A stretch of DNA of 64,000 nt from positions 17,282 to 81,281 of the forward strand of contig JAYELL010000051.1 of the NCBI GenBank assembly GCA_034717495.1, read 5' to 3'. Numbering within the stretch: position 1 is the stretch's first letter; each line of letters begins with the position of its first letter. The position numbers were made by a program, and so were the translations under genes. Positions 52,813 through 61,697 of this stretch are shown here, piece after piece. The DNA comes from Chloroflexota bacterium. Its GTDB lineage: Bacteria > Chloroflexota > Anaerolineae > JAAEKA01. Below the pieces are notes generated by a model. That model had not been told where the DNA came from, searched no databases, and worked only from the letters and a program-made list of their open reading frames with translations.

Positions 52813-54348
52813 TTGAAGTCTTATATTCGCGGCCTGCGAGAACGAAAGAAAACTGCAGCCGGAAGAGAAAAAGATATCGAACGACAGCATCGCAAGGGCC
52901 GGCTGACAGCTCGGGAACGCATCGACGTGTTGTTCGATTCCGGAACCTTTACCGAAATCGACACCCTGGTTCTGCCGCGCTATGAAAGCTACATGGGTGG
53001 CAAGTCGTCGCGCTACGGCGACGGCGTGGTGACCGGTTTCGGGTTGGTGAATGGACGTCACGTTTTCGCAGCAGCGCAGGATGCTACAGTCATGGGCGGC
53101 TCCCTGGGCGAGATGCATGCGAACAAGATCGTCAAGGCGATGAAGATGGCCCTCACCTACGGCAGCCCATTCATTGCCATCAACGACTCCGGCGGTGCGC
53201 GGATTCAGGAAGGCGTTGACAGCCTGGGTGGCTATGCCCGACTTTTTGACGCAAATTGCGAGGCCTCGGGAGTCATCCCTCAGATTTCAGTCATCATGGG
53301 GCCTTGTGCTGGTGGTGCCGTCTATTCGCCGGCACTGACCGACTTCGTCTTCATGACTGAGAACAGCTACATGTTTATCACCGGACCTGATGTTGTCAAA
53401 GCGGTGATGCAAGAGGATGTTAGCCAGGAGCAATTGGGAGGTGGTCTTGTTCACAGCACTGAGAGCGGTGTCAGTCATTTCCTGGCACAGGACGACCGGG
53501 AGTGCCTGAACCAGGTACGGGAACTTCTAACCTATCTCCCGGCGAACAACCAGGACGACCCTCCCTACATCCCGCCCATCGACGATCCGGGCCGGCGGTG
53601 TCCAGAGCTGGAGCAGATTGTTCCGGCCGATCCCTACAAACCCTACGACGTTCGCAAGGTGATCGCCAGCATTTTCGACGACGGGCGTTTTTTTGAAGTA
53701 AGGCAGTTGTGGGCTGAAAACATGGTCGTCGGTTTTGCCCGCCTGAACGGCTGGGTTGTGGGGATCGTCGCCAATCAGCCCAGCGTGCTGGCCGGTACGA
53801 TTGATATCAAGGCTTCGGTCAAGGCCTCACACTTCATTCGGGTTTGCGATGCCTATAACATACCGATCATTACCCTGCAGGATGTGCCCGGTTTTCTGCC
53901 AGGTACCCACCAGGAATATGGCGGCATCATTCGCAATGGGGCACGTATGATCTACGCCTACAGCGAGGCCACAGTTCCCAAGCTGATGGTCATCCTGCGC
54001 AAGAGCTACGGGGGCGCCTATTGTGTGATGAGCAGCAAAGGCCTGCGCGGCGATTTACTGTACGCCTGGCCCAACGCCGAGATCGCCGTTATGGGTGCAG
54101 GTGGTGCCGTCAACATCCTTTACCGGCGCCAGGTTGCAGCTGCGCAAGATCCACCGGCCGAGCGGCAGCGACTCATCGACGAGTATGAGGAAAACTTCAA
54201 CAATCCCTATGTGGCAGCTGCCAGGGGCCTCATCGACGATGTAATAGAGCCCCGGGATACCCGCCGGGTGCTAATCCGTGCCCTTGAAGTAGCCCACTTG
54301 AAAAGGGAACGCCACAAGCCGAAAAAGCACGGCATCTCTCCCATGTAG
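52813..54348 (+). CDS. Acyl-CoA carboxylase, carboxyltransferase (beta) subunit
   Basis: 511 residues. The TTG at 52813 is chosen because AGGAGG (52798-52803) lies nine bases before it; the frame is open to a GTG at 52753 without a site. A 6-bp hairpin GCGTCA/TGACGC sits just before the Shine-Dalgarno. MmdA/PccB-type carboxyltransferase with two crotonase-like halves: INDSGGARIQEGVDSLGGYA and GPCAGGAVYSPALTDF in the first, QDVPGFLPGTHQEYGGIIRNGA and KSYGGAYCVMSSK in the second. It transfers carboxyl from biotin to acetyl- or propionyl-CoA. Followed by biotin carboxylase and biotin carrier genes, so the operon encodes a complete enzyme. Confidence 0.92.
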   Translation: MKSYIRGLRERKKTAAGREKDIERQHRKGRLTARERIDVLFDSGTFTEIDTLVLPRYESYMGGKSSRYGDGVVTGFGLVNGRHVFAAAQDATVMGGSLGEMHANKIVKAMKMALTYGSPFIAINDSGGARIQEGVDSLGGYARLFDANCEASGVIPQISVIMGPCAGGAVYSPALTDFVFMTENSYMFITGPDVVKAVMQEDVSQEQLGGGLVHSTESGVSHFLAQDDRECLNQVRELLTYLPANNQDDPPYIPPIDDPGRRCPELEQIVPADPYKPYDVRKVIASIFDDGRFFEVRQLWAENMVVGFARLNGWVVGIVANQPSVLAGTIDIKASVKASHFIRVCDAYNIPIITLQDVPGFLPGTHQEYGGIIRNGARMIYAYSEATVPKLMVILRKSYGGAYCVMSSKGLRGDLLYAWPNAEIAVMGAGGAVNILYRRQVAAAQDPPAERQRLIDEYEENFNNPYVAAARGLIDDVIEPRDTRRVLIRALEVAHLKRERHKPKKHGISPM

Positions 54349-54375
54349 GCCCGAAACTCAGCGCTGGAGTTGAAC

Positions 54376-55866
54376 ATGTTCAAGAAGATTCTGGTCGCCA
54401 ACCGAGGCGAGATCGCCGCTCGAATCATTCGAGCCTGCCGCGATATGAACATCTACGCGGTCGCTCTCTACGACGCGACCGACCGCGGTTCGTTGCATGT
54501 TCGCCTGGCCGACGAATGCATCGAATTGACCTCGGATTTGGGTTACATGGATGGCCCGGCAGTCCTGCAGTGCGCCCTGGACGCGGGCGCCGATGCCATT
54601 CATCCAGGCTACGGTTTCCTGGCCGAGGATTCCAGTTTCATCCGGGCCTGTGAGGATGAGGGCATCACCTTCATCGGACCCCCCAGCCATATCGTTGAGA
54701 CGACTCGCAACAAAATTGAAGTCATGCGGCGTGTGCGTGCCGCAGGATTCGACACCCCGGTCCATTCTGCCACCTCTTTCGGACCAGAAGATCTCGATCT
54801 CCTCAAAGCCGAGGCCGATTCCCTGGGCTACCCTCTGGTCATCAAGTCCTACAGCGGTGGACGCGGGCGTGGCGCCCAATTTGTTTACAACTCACAGGCC
54901 CTGGAACAAGCAGTCAGCTACGCCCATGCCGAGGCACAGATGTTGTTTGGCAGCGAGCGGCTCTACCTGGAACGAATCATCCTGCCCGCCAATTTCATCG
55001 AGGTCCAGATCGTCGGCGACAACTATGGCACGCTTCTGCACCTGGGTGAACGGGAGGGGTCGGTACAGCGGAACAACCAAAAACTGATCGCCGAGTCCCC
55101 TGCGCCTTGCCTGAATCCGGCGCAGCGCGAACAGGTTCGACAGATGGCCCTGGATATTGCCAGAATGTTCGATCTTTCCAACGTGGGCGCGGTCGAATTC
55201 CTGGTGGACGATGAGGGGCGTTTCTTTTTCACAGAGCTGAAGGCCCGCATCCAGGTAGAGCACCCCGTTACCGAGATGGTCAGCGACCTCGACCTGGTGC
55301 GGGAACAGATCGAGTTGGCATCTGGCAAACGAATCACGACCCGCCAGGAGGATGTGACCCTGCGGGGCTGGGCCATGCAGTGCAGGCTTAATGCCGAGGA
55401 TCCCTGGAACAACTATCTGCCAAGTCCAGGACACCTGCGGAGGTTTCGACTTCCGGGTGGCCCCAACATTCGCGTGGAGACCTATGCCTACAGTGGCTGC
55501 GATGTGCCGGTGCGTTATGACCCCCTGTTGGCCAAGTTGATTGTCTGGGCCGAGAACCGGGATGAGTGTGTACGCCGAATGCGTCGAGTACTGCAAGACT
55601 TCTCGATTTCAGGGATTCGCACCAACCTGCCTCTCTTCCAGCGGATTCTCGATAGCCCTGAGTTTGAGACGGGCAACTATAACACCCTTTTTCCGCTGAA
55701 CAGGATGATCGATCGACCTGAAACTGTTGACGAGGACGCGCTGCGGGATCTGGCAGTGGCAGCCGCGGTGGCATATATGGCACGATATCAATCCTTCCAG
55801 CCAACTGTTCCAGATCGTATGCGAACCGGCTGGCACAGAACAAGCCGCCAGCTTCCCGACTGGTAA
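54376..55866 (+). CDS. Biotin carboxylase subunit with atypical active site
   Basis: 496 residues from ATG 54376 (GGAG six bases upstream). Overall fold and length are those of AccC/PccA biotin carboxylases (ATP-dependent carboxylation of biotin). Present: IHPGYGFLAED, Lys113, Lys157, Lys236 (QKLIAE), Arg291, Glu295 (QVEHPVTE) and QCRLNAEDP. Changed relative to E. coli AccC: the ATP-grasp glycine loop reads GGRGRG (161-166) rather than GGGGRG; His209 is Phe207; His236 is Asn234; the Mg ligand Asn290 is Lys289 (TELKAR in place of EMNTR). These are substitutions at ATP/metal contacts; the bicarbonate residues are kept. The enzyme may be a divergent subfamily or work differently; the frame is intact. 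Confidence 0.88.
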   Translation: MFKKILVANRGEIAARIIRACRDMNIYAVALYDATDRGSLHVRLADECIELTSDLGYMDGPAVLQCALDAGADAIHPGYGFLAEDSSFIRACEDEGITFIGPPSHIVETTRNKIEVMRRVRAAGFDTPVHSATSFGPEDLDLLKAEADSLGYPLVIKSYSGGRGRGAQFVYNSQALEQAVSYAHAEAQMLFGSERLYLERIILPANFIEVQIVGDNYGTLLHLGEREGSVQRNNQKLIAESPAPCLNPAQREQVRQMALDIARMFDLSNVGAVEFLVDDEGRFFFTELKARIQVEHPVTEMVSDLDLVREQIELASGKRITTRQEDVTLRGWAMQCRLNAEDPWNNYLPSPGHLRRFRLPGGPNIRVETYAYSGCDVPVRYDPLLAKLIVWAENRDECVRRMRRVLQDFSISGIRTNLPLFQRILDSPEFETGNYNTLFPLNRMIDRPETVDEDALRDLAVAAAVAYMARYQSFQPTVPDRMRTGWHRTSRQLPDW

Positions 55867-55899
55867 AATCATTCCCGCTTCCCTGGCGAAGTAAGAGCA

Positions 55900-56394
55900 A
55901 TGACAAAAATCTCAGTTATCATCGACGGACACCCCTTTGAGGTGGAAATAACCGAAACGCACCCTGACGGCTCGGATGTAACCGTGGTGGTGGATGGGCA
56001 GGAAATGACGGTTGGTGTCCCGAGCCTGCAGGGCCGTGAGCACATGGAATGGATATTGATCGGTAACCGCCCGTACGAGATCATCGTGGACCCCGAGCTA
56101 CAATGGATCAAGGCTTATGACGGTATTCACCGGATCGAGATCCAGGATGTGGGTGCGGGTATCGCGCGCCCGGTAAGCAAAGATGGACGCGTCAAAGCGC
56201 CCATTCCCGGCCTGGTCACGCGGGTATTCGTGCATCCTGGCACCGAAGTAGAGACGGGACAGGCGCTATTGGTTCTGGAAGCCATGAAAATGGAAAACGA
56301 TATCTTGGCTCCCAGATCGGGCATGATCAGCCAGCTAAATGTTTCCCCTGGTCAAAGTGTGACCCTCGACGAAGTCATGGCTGAGATAACCTGA
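55900..56394 (+). CDS. Biotin carboxyl carrier protein
   Basis: 164 residues. C-terminal biotinyl domain (about 95-164) with EAMKM; biotin would attach at Lys130. The N-terminal 90 residues are a beta-rich region (VVVDGQEMTVGV, WILIGNRPYEIIV) seen in carriers of propionyl/acetyl-CoA carboxylases. It follows the biotin carboxylase gene by 33 bases and ends four bases before the convergent receptor gene. The ribosome site is weak (AAGAG). Confidence 0.93.
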   Translation: MTKISVIIDGHPFEVEITETHPDGSDVTVVVDGQEMTVGVPSLQGREHMEWILIGNRPYEIIVDPELQWIKAYDGIHRIEIQDVGAGIARPVSKDGRVKAPIPGLVTRVFVHPGTEVETGQALLVLEAMKMENDILAPRSGMISQLNVSPGQSVTLDEVMAEIT

Positions 56395-56398
56395 TGAT

Positions 56399-58420
56399 TC
56401 ATCCCTGAACAGGTTCCCTCGCGCCGGCCTCCTGTGCCTCTCGGTCCCCGGAACCTGCCACCAGGTTGTTTTGTCCCACCCCCTGCTGCCCCCGCTGCAA
56501 CTGGCTGTTGCTTGCTTCCATTTCGGCAATTTGAAGAGCGACCTGCTCAACGGCAACGCGCTGTTTGCGGTATAGATCGGACTCGCTCATGGCAAGCCGG
56601 TTGGCGATCTCGCGGACCCGCTTGCCCTGAATGAATTTTAGATCCAGAATATTGTACAACAGCCATTCCGACGCGGTCATCTGGCGCTGGCCGGCAGGTT
56701 TCAGATCCTCGATGGCTGTTGTCAATACGGCCCGCAGGCCTTTGGTTGGATTGCCACCCTCGATTTCGGCGGCCTTGCCAACTACCTGAAGCTCCATCAA
56801 CGGGCTCTCGGTCAGCTTGGGCCCACCCCAATAATGGGAGAGGGCATCCTTCACCCACTTGTTGTACTCTGGCTCGTAGATGATGGCCTCGGTTTCGGCT
56901 GGCTGCTTGAGAGGTGGTGTGCCCACGTAGGGAACCACACTGCGCCAGCGCTGAACCTGCTCGATCCCTGGAAGTATCTCTTCCACCGCGAGGAAGACTC
57001 CCTGCTGCAAGAGTCTGTCCTCCAGAGCCACTTCGGCTCGCCCCATCAGCTCACTCACGATTTCACGCTCGCCAGCGCTCGGGCCATCTTCCCCAGGACG
57101 CGCCATCAGGCCCACAAGGCCCAGCATGTTCTCCCGTCCCCGGGTTCTCAAAGGCCACAACCAGTAGCCGTTGTATCGAATCCATGGCGCCTGAATTGCA
57201 GTCTGCCCATTGGAATAAGCCGACTGCGACAGTACAGACTGCCAATCTTTGTGTTCCCGAATCAGGTAGGCCAGATTGCTGGGACCGCAGGTCGCCTCCA
57301 CCAGCAGCTCATCACCGGCCTGAACAGCTACAAATCCTCCAGGAACACGCAGATACTCGCATAGGGCGACCAATACATTCTCCAGAAATTGGCGTAGATC
57401 GCTGGAAGTCAACAGACGCCGGTCGAGTTCGCGGATCGCCATCAGTTCGCCCTGATCTTCGCTGTAAATCAGCCGCTCCACAGCAGGTTTGAGCAGCTCG
57501 ATCACCAGCTGCAACAGCACAACCATCGCGACCACCGTCAGCAATAGCACGGTATCCCTGGGCAGGCCAAGGATTCTCTCCACGCGGGGAATGGTCAGCA
57601 TGGCACCCACGATCAAAATACCCAGGAGCGGCCCGCGGATCAGGTAGATGAGCAGGTTGCGTTTGACGACCCGATCGGGACTCAATACCCCATAGTAGGC
57701 CACGCTGTAGGTCATCAAGACCAGCATCGCAGCAACCGCTATATTGCCGATCAAGGTCAGAACCAGCACAAAGCCCCTGGAAGGATCTGTGGACAATCCC
57801 ACCAGAATCAGGTAGGGAAATACCCCCAGCCCTGGCGCCACAAATGAAACCATCAGATAACTCATGCGGCGTCGCGACGCCGCAGTCAGGCAGCGCTGGC
57901 GTGCGCGGTAGGTATTGGTCAGTCCATAGAGCGCCGTCGCGACGAAATAGAACACGAACAAGGGGAATAGAGGGCCAGGCTCCAGATACTGCAACGACGA
58001 TTCAGAGGTACCGGGGCGGACTACCAGATCGCTGAAAAGGGCAAGCACACTGATAGCGGCGCTGAACAGGTAGCTGATGGCAACCAGCCGCGTCCGGCGT
58101 TTTGATACGGCATTGGTTGTCCGTAACAGGGCGTCGGACAGGTCGAAATAGGCGGCCGGCACGAACGCGATGCCAAGCCACTGAATGCGAAGCCAGATGT
58201 CCGACTGCTCGCTCAAAACCAGGGCGAGCAATACATCTCCCGTGTAAACAACCAGCACACAGGCCAGAAGGGCTGCGACAGCCTTACCTACCCGCGTGCG
58301 AATATTGTACGCCAGGATATAGGCAAGCAGGGAAAAAGCAAGGATGGCGACTGCCGAGGAGAGTAGAAGATTGGCGAAGATGAGGATCTCCGCCCAACTG
58401 GGAAAACCCGAAGTTATCAT
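56399..58420 (-). CDS. Seven-helix membrane sensor with GAF-like domain and C-terminal HTH-like region
   Basis: 673 residues. About eight to nine membrane helices in the first 310 residues, like the 7TM input domain found on some histidine kinases. About 320-510 is a GAF-like domain, beginning after a short helix linker. No kinase, GGDEF or other catalytic domain follows. Instead about 590-650 (MTASEWLLYNILDLKFIQGKR.. then VREIANRLAMSESDLYRKQR) looks like a helix-turn-helix followed by a short coiled coil. It may be a membrane-bound one-component regulator. The ATG at 58420 overlaps the GNAT stop (ATGA). Low-complexity Gln/Gly tail. Function is an inference. Confidence 0.65.
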   Translation of the reverse strand: MITSGFPSWAEILIFANLLLSSAVAILAFSLLAYILAYNIRTRVGKAVAALLACVLVVYTGDVLLALVLSEQSDIWLRIQWLGIAFVPAAYFDLSDALLRTTNAVSKRRTRLVAISYLFSAAISVLALFSDLVVRPGTSESSLQYLEPGPLFPLFVFYFVATALYGLTNTYRARQRCLTAASRRRMSYLMVSFVAPGLGVFPYLILVGLSTDPSRGFVLVLTLIGNIAVAAMLVLMTYSVAYYGVLSPDRVVKRNLLIYLIRGPLLGILIVGAMLTIPRVERILGLPRDTVLLLTVVAMVVLLQLVIELLKPAVERLIYSEDQGELMAIRELDRRLLTSSDLRQFLENVLVALCEYLRVPGGFVAVQAGDELLVEATCGPSNLAYLIREHKDWQSVLSQSAYSNGQTAIQAPWIRYNGYWLWPLRTRGRENMLGLVGLMARPGEDGPSAGEREIVSELMGRAEVALEDRLLQQGVFLAVEEILPGIEQVQRWRSVVPYVGTPPLKQPAETEAIIYEPEYNKWVKDALSHYWGGPKLTESPLMELQVVGKAAEIEGGNPTKGLRAVLTTAIEDLKPAGQRQMTASEWLLYNILDLKFIQGKRVREIANRLAMSESDLYRKQRVAVEQVALQIAEMEASNSQLQRGQQGVGQNNLVAGSGDREAQEAGAREPVQG

Positions 58421-58953
58421 CGCAGATCACGTCCGAAGAAGAGCGCGACGCTGCCCGTTCTGTAGTAGCGGTCGTTGAAACCGCAAAACACGAATCCCTG
58501 ACGTTGGAAAAAGCGAATCCCCGGATCATTCTGAGTCTGCAATGGCGCCATGAGCCGGTACAGCTCATGATCGGCGCTCCAGCGCATGGCAGCCCCCAGC
58601 AAGGCGCTGCCAATCCCCTCCCGCCGACGGCGACGATCTACCACCAGATGCCAGACCCAACCAGTCTGGAGATCCGGTTCAGGGCCCACATCGATATATC
58701 CAACGATCCCCTCTTCAACCCAGTCCTCGACTACCAGAATGCAGTAGCCGCGCTGCCAGTGCATCAGCAACGCTTCCTCGGGTGAGGGGTAATCCAGGCG
58801 TAATTCCCGGGGTAGAGAGGTGGCCCTGAGTTGTGTGGAAACCTGGTCGCGGCCTTCTCTGAGATCAAGCTGCCAGACACGACGGGTATCGAACGATCCG
58901 TCTAGCAACAGACAGCCCTCCAGGTCATTGGGAGTCGCAAATCGAACTTGCAT
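58417..58953 (-). CDS. GNAT-family N-acetyltransferase
   Basis: 178 residues. GNAT fold: VWHLVVDRRRRREGIGSALLGAA contains the R/Q-x-x-G-x-G/A acetyl-CoA loop (RRREGIG), and GIRFFQRQGFVFCGFNDRYY is the usual final strand-helix region. The substrate is unknown. ATG 58953 (MQVRFATPNDL) is chosen as a typical family start; the frame extends to 58995 without a site. Its stop overlaps the start of the downstream sensor gene, so the two are translationally coupled. Confidence 0.9.
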   Translation of the reverse strand: MQVRFATPNDLEGCLLLDGSFDTRRVWQLDLREGRDQVSTQLRATSLPRELRLDYPSPEEALLMHWQRGYCILVVEDWVEEGIVGYIDVGPEPDLQTGWVWHLVVDRRRRREGIGSALLGAAMRWSADHELYRLMAPLQTQNDPGIRFFQRQGFVFCGFNDRYYRTGSVALFFGRDLR

Positions 58954-59026
58954 AACCTGGATTTTAGCACCGCAACACCAAAAACGCAAGGGCACCGACT
59001 CTTTTTTTCGAGCGGTTAGATGTGGA

Positions 59027-60475
59027 TCAGCGCCTTACGAGCCTTACGATTTGGCCGATCTGCAGATTGTAGATATCGGCGGCTTCCTCGCCGGTCAGCC
59101 CGTCACGCAGCACCGCCACATACGCCTCGGCACCCGTGCTCCAGACCGCTTTTGAGTCAATGGTACTGGGCAGGGGAACGGCTGTCATACCCTGACGGAC
59201 AAAGCCGGCAACGATGGGATCAGCGCTAAGGTCCACCTCGCGGCTGGCAGGAATATGAAACGCCTGATCCATCAGCAACCGTTGACCCTGCTCACCCGTC
59301 AGGAATTCGGCAAAGGCCAGGGCCTTTTTCCCCTGGAGATCATCCACCTTGGATCCGAGGAACACACCCTCCACGCTAAGCACAGGCCCTGCCGGACCTT
59401 CAGGGCCCGAAGGAAGATTCGCCACACCGACGGCGTCGCCGTTTCCCTGGAAGGCCTGCTGGAGTTCCGGCCAGACCCAGGGCGCATCGACCAGATAGGC
59501 CGCCTCTCCGGACATAAAGCGCTGCCCCAGTGTTACGGCGTCGCTATCGAGGACCATTCCCGGCGCGGAACTGGCCTCCTTAAGCCAATTGAGCCAGCTG
59601 GCAAAGGCGCCATCGTCGATCCTTGCCCTGCCCGCCTCATCGAAGAGCGCGCCTCCTTGGGCCTGAAGACCCCAATAGGCATGGTAAAAACTGGTATTGA
59701 GCGCGACAGGCTTGCCGTCGGCAGCATGAAGCAACAGCTCGTCCAGGGTAGCGGCTGGCTGGTCGACCAAATCCCGGTTGTAGTAAAGCGCCACCGTTTG
59801 AACAGACTCGGGCAGACCGTAGAGCTCCCCGCCATGTCGCAGCGCGTCCAGGCCAGCAGGGATGTAATGCTGCAGGGAAGCGTCGTCTACCAGGGTTGTC
59901 ACCTCCCGAACCAGCCCATCATCCGCCAGGCTGGCCGTCCATTCTCCAGGTGCAAGGATCAGATCTGGGCCAAGCGCAAACAGGTTGGCGGCCTTAAGCT
60001 GATCCCTCATCTCGCCATATTCCATGGCGACCGCACGGATTGCGGTTTCGGGACAGATCTCCTGGTAGTTTTCGACGACCTGATGCAATACCTGAGCCTC
60101 CAGGCCGGACCAGGCATGCCAAATAGTCAGATTTCCCTCGCCCTCACAGATGGTAGCCGGAGATTGCCCTTCCGGTTCAGCGATATTGACCGACCTGTCG
60201 GCGACTGGAGCCTGATCCTCGCCGGCGGACACCGGCGTCGGACTCGGTAGCGGGGCTGGCGTCGGAACAGGGGTATCGGTCGGATCCGGCAGCGGCGTCG
60301 GAGTCGGCCTGGGTGTATTGGTCGGCAGCGAAGTGGGAGTCTCAGCGGGACTCTCCGATACAGCCACTTCGGTAGCCGCCGGTTCCTCCTTATCCTTATC
60401 GCGTCCACAGGCAACAAGGGATAACCCGACCAACATCAGAACAAACAGGCTTATCCAGAAACGTCGACTTTGCAT
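59027..60475 (-). CDS. Extracellular solute-binding lipoprotein (family 1, maltose-binding-like)
   Basis: 482 residues from the ATG at 60475 (GAGG six bases upstream; an ATG six codons earlier lacks a site). Lipobox LVAC (Cys23), then a long Pro/Thr linker (about 35-85) and a type 1 binding-protein fold: LTIWHAWSG at the mature start, YNRDL, FMSGEAAYLVDAPWVWPE, LAFAEFLTGEQGQ. No permease or ATPase gene is next to it, so it either serves a distant transporter or acts as a sensor or scavenger. A 64-residue lipoprotein gene precedes it by 33 bases. Confidence 0.88.
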   Translation of the reverse strand: MQSRRFWISLFVLMLVGLSLVACGRDKDKEEPAATEVAVSESPAETPTSLPTNTPRPTPTPLPDPTDTPVPTPAPLPSPTPVSAGEDQAPVADRSVNIAEPEGQSPATICEGEGNLTIWHAWSGLEAQVLHQVVENYQEICPETAIRAVAMEYGEMRDQLKAANLFALGPDLILAPGEWTASLADDGLVREVTTLVDDASLQHYIPAGLDALRHGGELYGLPESVQTVALYYNRDLVDQPAATLDELLLHAADGKPVALNTSFYHAYWGLQAQGGALFDEAGRARIDDGAFASWLNWLKEASSAPGMVLDSDAVTLGQRFMSGEAAYLVDAPWVWPELQQAFQGNGDAVGVANLPSGPEGPAGPVLSVEGVFLGSKVDDLQGKKALAFAEFLTGEQGQRLLMDQAFHIPASREVDLSADPIVAGFVRQGMTAVPLPSTIDSKAVWSTGAEAYVAVLRDGLTGEEAADIYNLQIGQIVRLVRR

Positions 60476-60508
60476 GCCGAACCTCACATTCATTCGGTTG
60501 AACAGGAA

Positions 60509-60703
60509 TTATTCGAGCGCCACCATCGGAAGGTTAGCGAAATCATCCGGACTCAACGGGACAACTTCCCCACTCATAAGCGTTGACGTCGGAACAGGCC
60601 CTGGGGTCGCGGTGGGTTCCGAAGTTGGTTCACCGCGTCCGCAACCGACCGTTACGAGCAACAGGAAAAGCACCACCAGCAGATGGCGATAGGACAAGGG
60701 CAT
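60509..60703 (-). CDS. Small lipoprotein, 64 residues
   Basis: The N-terminal signal (MPLSYRHLLVVLFLLLVTVGC) ends in lipobox TVGC (Cys21); the mature part is a Pro/Thr linker and a short tail (DDFANLPMVALE). The ATG has AGGAGGAG four to five bases upstream, one of the strongest ribosome sites here, which argues that it is real. It is immediately upstream of the binding-protein gene on the same strand. No family recognised; it could be a small accessory or a decayed duplicate of the neighbour's N-terminus. Confidence 0.7.
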   Translation of the reverse strand: MPLSYRHLLVVLFLLLVTVGCGRGEPTSEPTATPGPVPTSTLMSGEVVPLSPDDFANLPMVALE

Positions 60704-60842
60704 AATACTCCTCCTGGCTACAGGGGAGACTCAGAAACGTCATACTGTCGAAGGATCAATGGTGGAGCGGAGAGAAGTATTAAATGAAACCCCGATTTGA
60801 AACCAGCCGCTTCGCCTATCGCGGCCAGGTGTCGATTACGGC

Positions 60843-61460
60843 TTAAAGATTTTTTTGCACAAACCTTGAATCGAAGAGAGTTGTTCGCAGAAGACGCTCC
60901 AGACCCGGATCGGCCACATTGAGAATCTGCCGATCGCTGAGATAGGTGTCTATCCCCCATGCGAAATAGGCGTGGGAATCGCTACTCGTGCTTTCAGGCC
61001 CATAACCCAGTTCAAACTGCCTCTTCAGGCGATCCCCGACCAGATGCCACGCTTCGCTTCTGCCCGCGCCGTCGCTCAACCAGGGACGATCGACCACGCC
61101 ATCACTGCCCAGCAGATGATCGAGAAGATTAGCGGCGGGCAGCAGCATATCAGTGCCGGTCAGCACCGCGCGCGCCGACGTCCACGCAACCCCATGCTGG
61201 TTGTTTCTCCCCACGGACTGAACACCCGGAACATACTCATGCCGATGAGAATCGATGACAACCACGCCCCGCGGATGATTGAGCCAGAAACGCAGCAGGG
61301 GCTCAGGTACCTTTCCCAGCGGACTCAGCAGCAACCGGCCCAGGTCCAACGGGCTGCGCAACCTGTCGGCCTGCTGGGTCGGCAAGGCGGCAATTGTGCC
61401 TGGCCGGACCTGAACCTTGTCGCGCAGAAGGGTCTGTAAAACATCTGGCAGGTCTTTCAC
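60843..61460 (-). CDS. Uncharacterised 205-residue protein
   Basis: GTG at 61460 has GAGG five bases upstream. No signal peptide or membrane helix. I do not recognise the family. Features: a repeated Leu-rich beginning (LPDVLQTLLRDKVQVRPG), a central VVVIDSHRHEYVP, then HGVAWTSARAVLTGTDMLL, and a Ser/Asp/His-rich SSDSHAYFAWGIDTYL. Conserved-looking His and Asp residues (IDSHRHE, SDSHAYF) could bind metal, but that is a guess. It lies 139 bases upstream of the small lipoprotein gene on the same strand and is divergent from the PspC gene. Confidence 0.6.
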   Translation of the reverse strand: MKDLPDVLQTLLRDKVQVRPGTIAALPTQQADRLRSPLDLGRLLLSPLGKVPEPLLRFWLNHPRGVVVIDSHRHEYVPGVQSVGRNNQHGVAWTSARAVLTGTDMLLPAANLLDHLLGSDGVVDRPWLSDGAGRSEAWHLVGDRLKRQFELGYGPESTSSDSHAYFAWGIDTYLSDRQILNVADPGLERLLRTTLFDSRFVQKNL

Positions 61461-61584
61461 GGATACCTCACGAGAGCATCGTTTCTCAATTCAGACTTCC
61501 TGGAAGCTCCCTGCCTCCAGGCAATCGATTGTTACAACATCCAGCTTTCAGGAAGTTGTGGCGCTGATCCAGGTTACCGACGAA

Positions 61585-61612
61585 GCGACCATCGTAGTCG
61601 TAGCATGGTCGC
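61585..61612. promoter_or_regulatory. Inverted repeat upstream of the PspC gene
   Basis: GCGACCAT (61585-61592) and ATGGTCGC (61605-61612), a perfect 8-bp inverted repeat with a 12-base spacer, about 85 bases before the PspC ATG and 125 before the divergent GTG. Spacing fits a protein-binding operator. No convincing -10/-35 pair was found next to it. Confidence 0.4.
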
Positions 61613-61697
61613 ATTTCGCGAAACCTTTGCATCGGTCGTGCGTAAAGAGTATTGACAAGTGACGTTAGAACTTGAAAGCACAGGAGACAGGTATCCA

